This document shows, in pieces, positions 5,970-7,436 of a stretch of DNA of 7,436 bases (position 1 is the first letter of the stretch; each line of letters begins with the position of its first letter). Location: contig JAITWN010000028.1 of assembly GCA_031285245.1 (NCBI GenBank), positions 1 through 7,436 of the forward strand, in the 5' to 3' direction. This DNA comes from Chromatiales bacterium. Lineage in GTDB: Bacteria > Pseudomonadota > Gammaproteobacteria > SZUA-140. The notes below the pieces were generated by a model. That model did not search any database, was not told where the DNA came from, and saw nothing but the letters and a program-made list of their open reading frames with translations. A program made the translations under genes and the position numbers.

Positions 5970-6590
5970 ATGGACGAGCGGCGATCGTTTCACACTTATC
6001 GCTCGCATCCCTGGCACGGGTTGGCGGTCGGACCGCGCCCGCCGCGGGTGCTGAATGCCTATATCGAAATCACGCCGTTCGACCTCGTCAAGTATGAGCT
6101 CGACAAAGACACCGGCTTCATGGCGGTCGATCGTCCGCAGCTGACCTCGTCGCTGCCGCCGACACTCTACGGCTTTGTGCCGCGCACTTATTGTGGCGCC
6201 CATGTCAGCAAGCTCATGCCTGGTGCGACCAAGGGCGATGGCGATCCGCTTGATATCTGCGTGCTGAGCGAGCGCCCGATTACGCGCTGCGACATCCTCA
6301 TGCACGTCAACGTCGTTGGCGGCTTGCCGATGCTCGATGGCGGTGAGGCCGATGACAAGATCATCGCTGTCCTCAACAAAGATGCGCTGTGGGGTAAGGT
6401 CGATGACATCGCCGATATCCCGAAGACACTGGTCGATCGCTTGCGCCACTATTTCTGCAGCTATAAAGCGGTGATCGGCTCAACGCCGGATGTGGAAGTT
6501 GGCGAAGCTTATGGCCGCGTTCATGCTGAGCGCGTGATCGCCGCCGCTATGCAGGACTACGAAGAAAACTTCGGCAAGCCTGAAGATTGA
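5970..6590 (+). CDS. ppa: Inorganic pyrophosphatase, family I (long form)
   Basis: A 206-residue soluble pyrophosphatase that hydrolyses PPi to two phosphates and so pulls biosynthetic reactions forward. The family I metal-site motif is DGDPLD (D90, D92, D95). By comparison with E. coli Ppa, other active-site residues are visible: K41 and E43 in VKYELDK, R55 in VDRPQ, Y67 in LYGFVPRTYCG, D123, D128 and K130 in MLDGGEADDKIIAV, and Y165-K166 in FCSYKAV. It is longer than E. coli Ppa (about 176 residues). The extra sequence is an N-terminal segment (about 1-27, RSHPWHGLAVGPRPP) and an insert (about 74-88) before the metal motif. The ATG at 5970 has AGGAG nine bases upstream; the frame is open much further upstream, but the leader translation looks non-coding. 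The 198-base gap after yggU suggests its own promoter. Confidence 0.93.
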   Translation: MDERRSFHTYRSHPWHGLAVGPRPPRVLNAYIEITPFDLVKYELDKDTGFMAVDRPQLTSSLPPTLYGFVPRTYCGAHVSKLMPGATKGDGDPLDICVLSERPITRCDILMHVNVVGGLPMLDGGEADDKIIAVLNKDALWGKVDDIADIPKTLVDRLRHYFCSYKAVIGSTPDVEVGEAYGRVHAERVIAAAMQDYEENFGKPED

Positions 6591-6599
6591 AATCGTGAT

Positions 6600-6638
6600 G
6601 ATGCTCCGGCGCAGCTTCTATAGCCGCACCGGAGCATC
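6600..6638 (+). terminator. Stem-loop downstream of ppa, possible terminator
   Basis: GATGCTCCGG (6600-6609) pairs perfectly with CCGGAGCATC (6629-6638). Inside it the pairing resumes after single mismatches (GC 6611-6612 with GC 6626-6627, GC 6614-6615 with GC 6623-6624), leaving the loop TTCTATA. It starts nine bases after the ppa stop, as expected for a terminator. No T-run follows; instead a second hairpin begins at 6639. Confidence 0.45.
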
Positions 6639-6657
6639 CCGGAATTTCAAATTCCGG
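6639..6657. repeat. Second tandem hairpin after ppa
   Basis: CCGGAATT (6639-6646) and AATTCCGG (6650-6657) form a perfect 8-bp stem with a three-base loop, or a nine-base inverted repeat around one central base. It abuts the stem-loop at 6600-6638 with no gap. The pair may act together as an RNA 3'-end or mRNA-stabilising structure. On neither strand is it followed by a T-tract. Confidence 0.5.
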
Positions 6658-6770
6658 CTACCGCTTGAGAATCGGGTATTTTGCTACCAAGGAATGGTGG
6701 CTTCGAGCGATCTGAAAGCCTGTGAACGTCTGACTGGATCATGCAGACGAAGGCCATCCTGATGAAACCT

Positions 6771-6786
6771 GGATGCAGCAGCATCC
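6771..6786. repeat. Short inverted repeat in the slyD leader
   Basis: GGATGC (6771-6776) and GCATCC (6781-6786) form a perfect 6-bp stem with an AGCA loop. It ends 46 bases before the slyD start. It could be an mRNA hairpin or a regulator site. The surrounding 6658-6832 stretch has no clear promoter hexamers and no gene. Confidence 0.35.
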
Positions 6787-6832
6787 CACGATCCGGGCAT
6801 CGCCCCCCGCTACCTTTAGAGGACTTCCCGCC

Positions 6833-7300
6833 ATGAATATCGCCGACAATTGCGTAGTCTCCATGCATTACACGCTCACCGATGACATGGGCGCTGAGCT
6901 CGATTCATCGCTCGGTCAGGAACCGTTTGCTTATATGCACGGTACGCACAGCATCATCCCCGGCCTTGAGCGCGCGCTCACCGGCAGGCGCGAAGGTGAA
7001 ACGCTGAAGGTAACGGTGCAGCCGAGCGAAGGTTACGGCGAGATCGATCCTGAGCTGATTCAGCGTGTGCCGCGCGAAGCGTTCGCTGGCGTTGCTGATC
7101 TGCAGGAAGGCATGCAGTTCCAGAGCGATGAAGGCGGCGGCAGGTCACTCAACATCATTGTCAGAGAAGTGGGCGATGAGGAAGTCATCGTCGATGCGAA
7201 TCACCCACTTGCTGGGCGTGTGCTGCATTTCGATGTGCGTATCGAGGCGGTGCGTGAGGCCGATCCCGAGGAAATTGCGCACGGTCACATTCATCCCTGA
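6833..7300 (+). CDS. slyD: FKBP-type peptidyl-prolyl isomerase SlyD
   Basis: A 155-residue cytosolic prolyl isomerase and chaperone. The FKBP half-domain (about 1-69) includes VSMHYTLTDDMGAELDSS, the GQEPFAYMHG strand, IIPGLERALTG and VQPSEGYGE. The insert-in-flap chaperone domain follows (about 70-120). The SlyD hallmark VDANHPLAGRVLHFDV (120-135) returns to the FKBP core. E. coli SlyD is about 196 residues with a long His- and Cys-rich metal-binding tail; here the tail is cut down to HGHIHP with three histidines and no cysteine. Nickel or zinc binding is therefore probably reduced, though histidines in the flap may still contribute. The ATG at 6833 has GAGGA nine bases upstream. The frame extends upstream to 6773, but that part does not resemble the family. 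It is separated from ppa by 242 bases and two hairpins, so it is probably its own unit. Confidence 0.93.
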   Translation: MNIADNCVVSMHYTLTDDMGAELDSSLGQEPFAYMHGTHSIIPGLERALTGRREGETLKVTVQPSEGYGEIDPELIQRVPREAFAGVADLQEGMQFQSDEGGGRSLNIIVREVGDEEVIVDANHPLAGRVLHFDVRIEAVREADPEEIAHGHIHP

Positions 7301-7404
7301 GGCAAGCGGTGTAACGCTGCTGCGCGCGAGGCTTCTGCAAAACGGCTATGTGTTGAGAAATTTTATGTTGGTACTCACTGCGCCTAACATTAAGCAGACC
7401 ATAG

Positions 7405-7431
7405 GTTGGGCTAAACGAAGTGAAGCCCAAC
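7405..7431. repeat. GTTGGGCT/AGCCCAAC intergenic hairpin repeat
   Basis: GTTGGGCT (7405-7412) and AGCCCAAC (7424-7431) form a perfect 8-bp stem around the 11-base loop AAACGAAGTGA. The minus-strand reading (TTGGGCTTCACTTCG, then AGCCCAACCTATG) resembles a dispersed intergenic repeat that I recall from many proteobacterial genomes. The window ends five bases later, so its full extent is unknown. It lies 104 bases after slyD. Confidence 0.6.
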
Positions 7432-7436
7432 ATGCG

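Noticed and set aside
5706..6449. Long minus-strand ORF (247 codons) opposite yggU and ppa
   Set aside because: It is antisense to the clearly identified pyrophosphatase; its translation is Arg/Asp-rich with no recognisable domain and no ribosome site.

Overview
The window looks like ordinary chromosomal DNA from a moderately GC-rich proteobacterium, most likely a gamma- or betaproteobacterium. The evidence is a ClsC-type phospholipase D protein that matches the E. coli family to its last residues, TadA, YggU, SlyD and DUF3617 homologues, a lipoprotein with a classical lipobox, and good Shine-Dalgarno sites. I cannot name a genus. I see no phage, plasmid, transposase, CRISPR or RNA gene.

Layout. 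Bases 2-382 (+) are the 3' end of a PRC-barrel gene, closed by a strong intrinsic terminator at 394-436. A minus-strand pair follows: an NADPH-dependent FMN/quinone reductase (1973-2524) and the clsC-like gene (442-1971). One base separates the stop of the first from the start of the second. They diverge from a Na+/Ca2+-exchanger-superfamily gene (2700-3749, +) across a 175-bp promoter region that carries several GTGA/TCAC dyads. After the exchanger comes a 125-bp palindromic repeat with terminal inverted repeats (3769-3893), then a GC-rich hairpin and a small minus-strand lipoprotein gene (3946-4260).

The right half is all plus strand: tadA (4403-4879), a secreted DUF3617 protein (4985-5518), yggU (5547-5771), a long family I inorganic pyrophosphatase (5970-6590), two tandem hairpins (6600-6657), and slyD with a very short histidine tail (6833-7300). 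The window ends in a GTTGGGCT/AGCCCAAC hairpin typical of dispersed intergenic repeats.

The genes do not form one pathway. They are housekeeping functions (tRNA wobble editing, pyrophosphate removal, protein folding) mixed with envelope and ion functions (cardiolipin-type synthase, cation exchanger, lipoprotein, secreted DUF3617 protein). Only two gene pairs look coupled: the reductase with clsC, and DUF3617 with yggU. I found no convincing new multigene system. The most interesting signals are non-coding (the 3769-3893 element and the dyads at 2609-2644), the altered ion-site residues of the exchanger, and a possible overlapping 64-codon ORF at 5771-5965.
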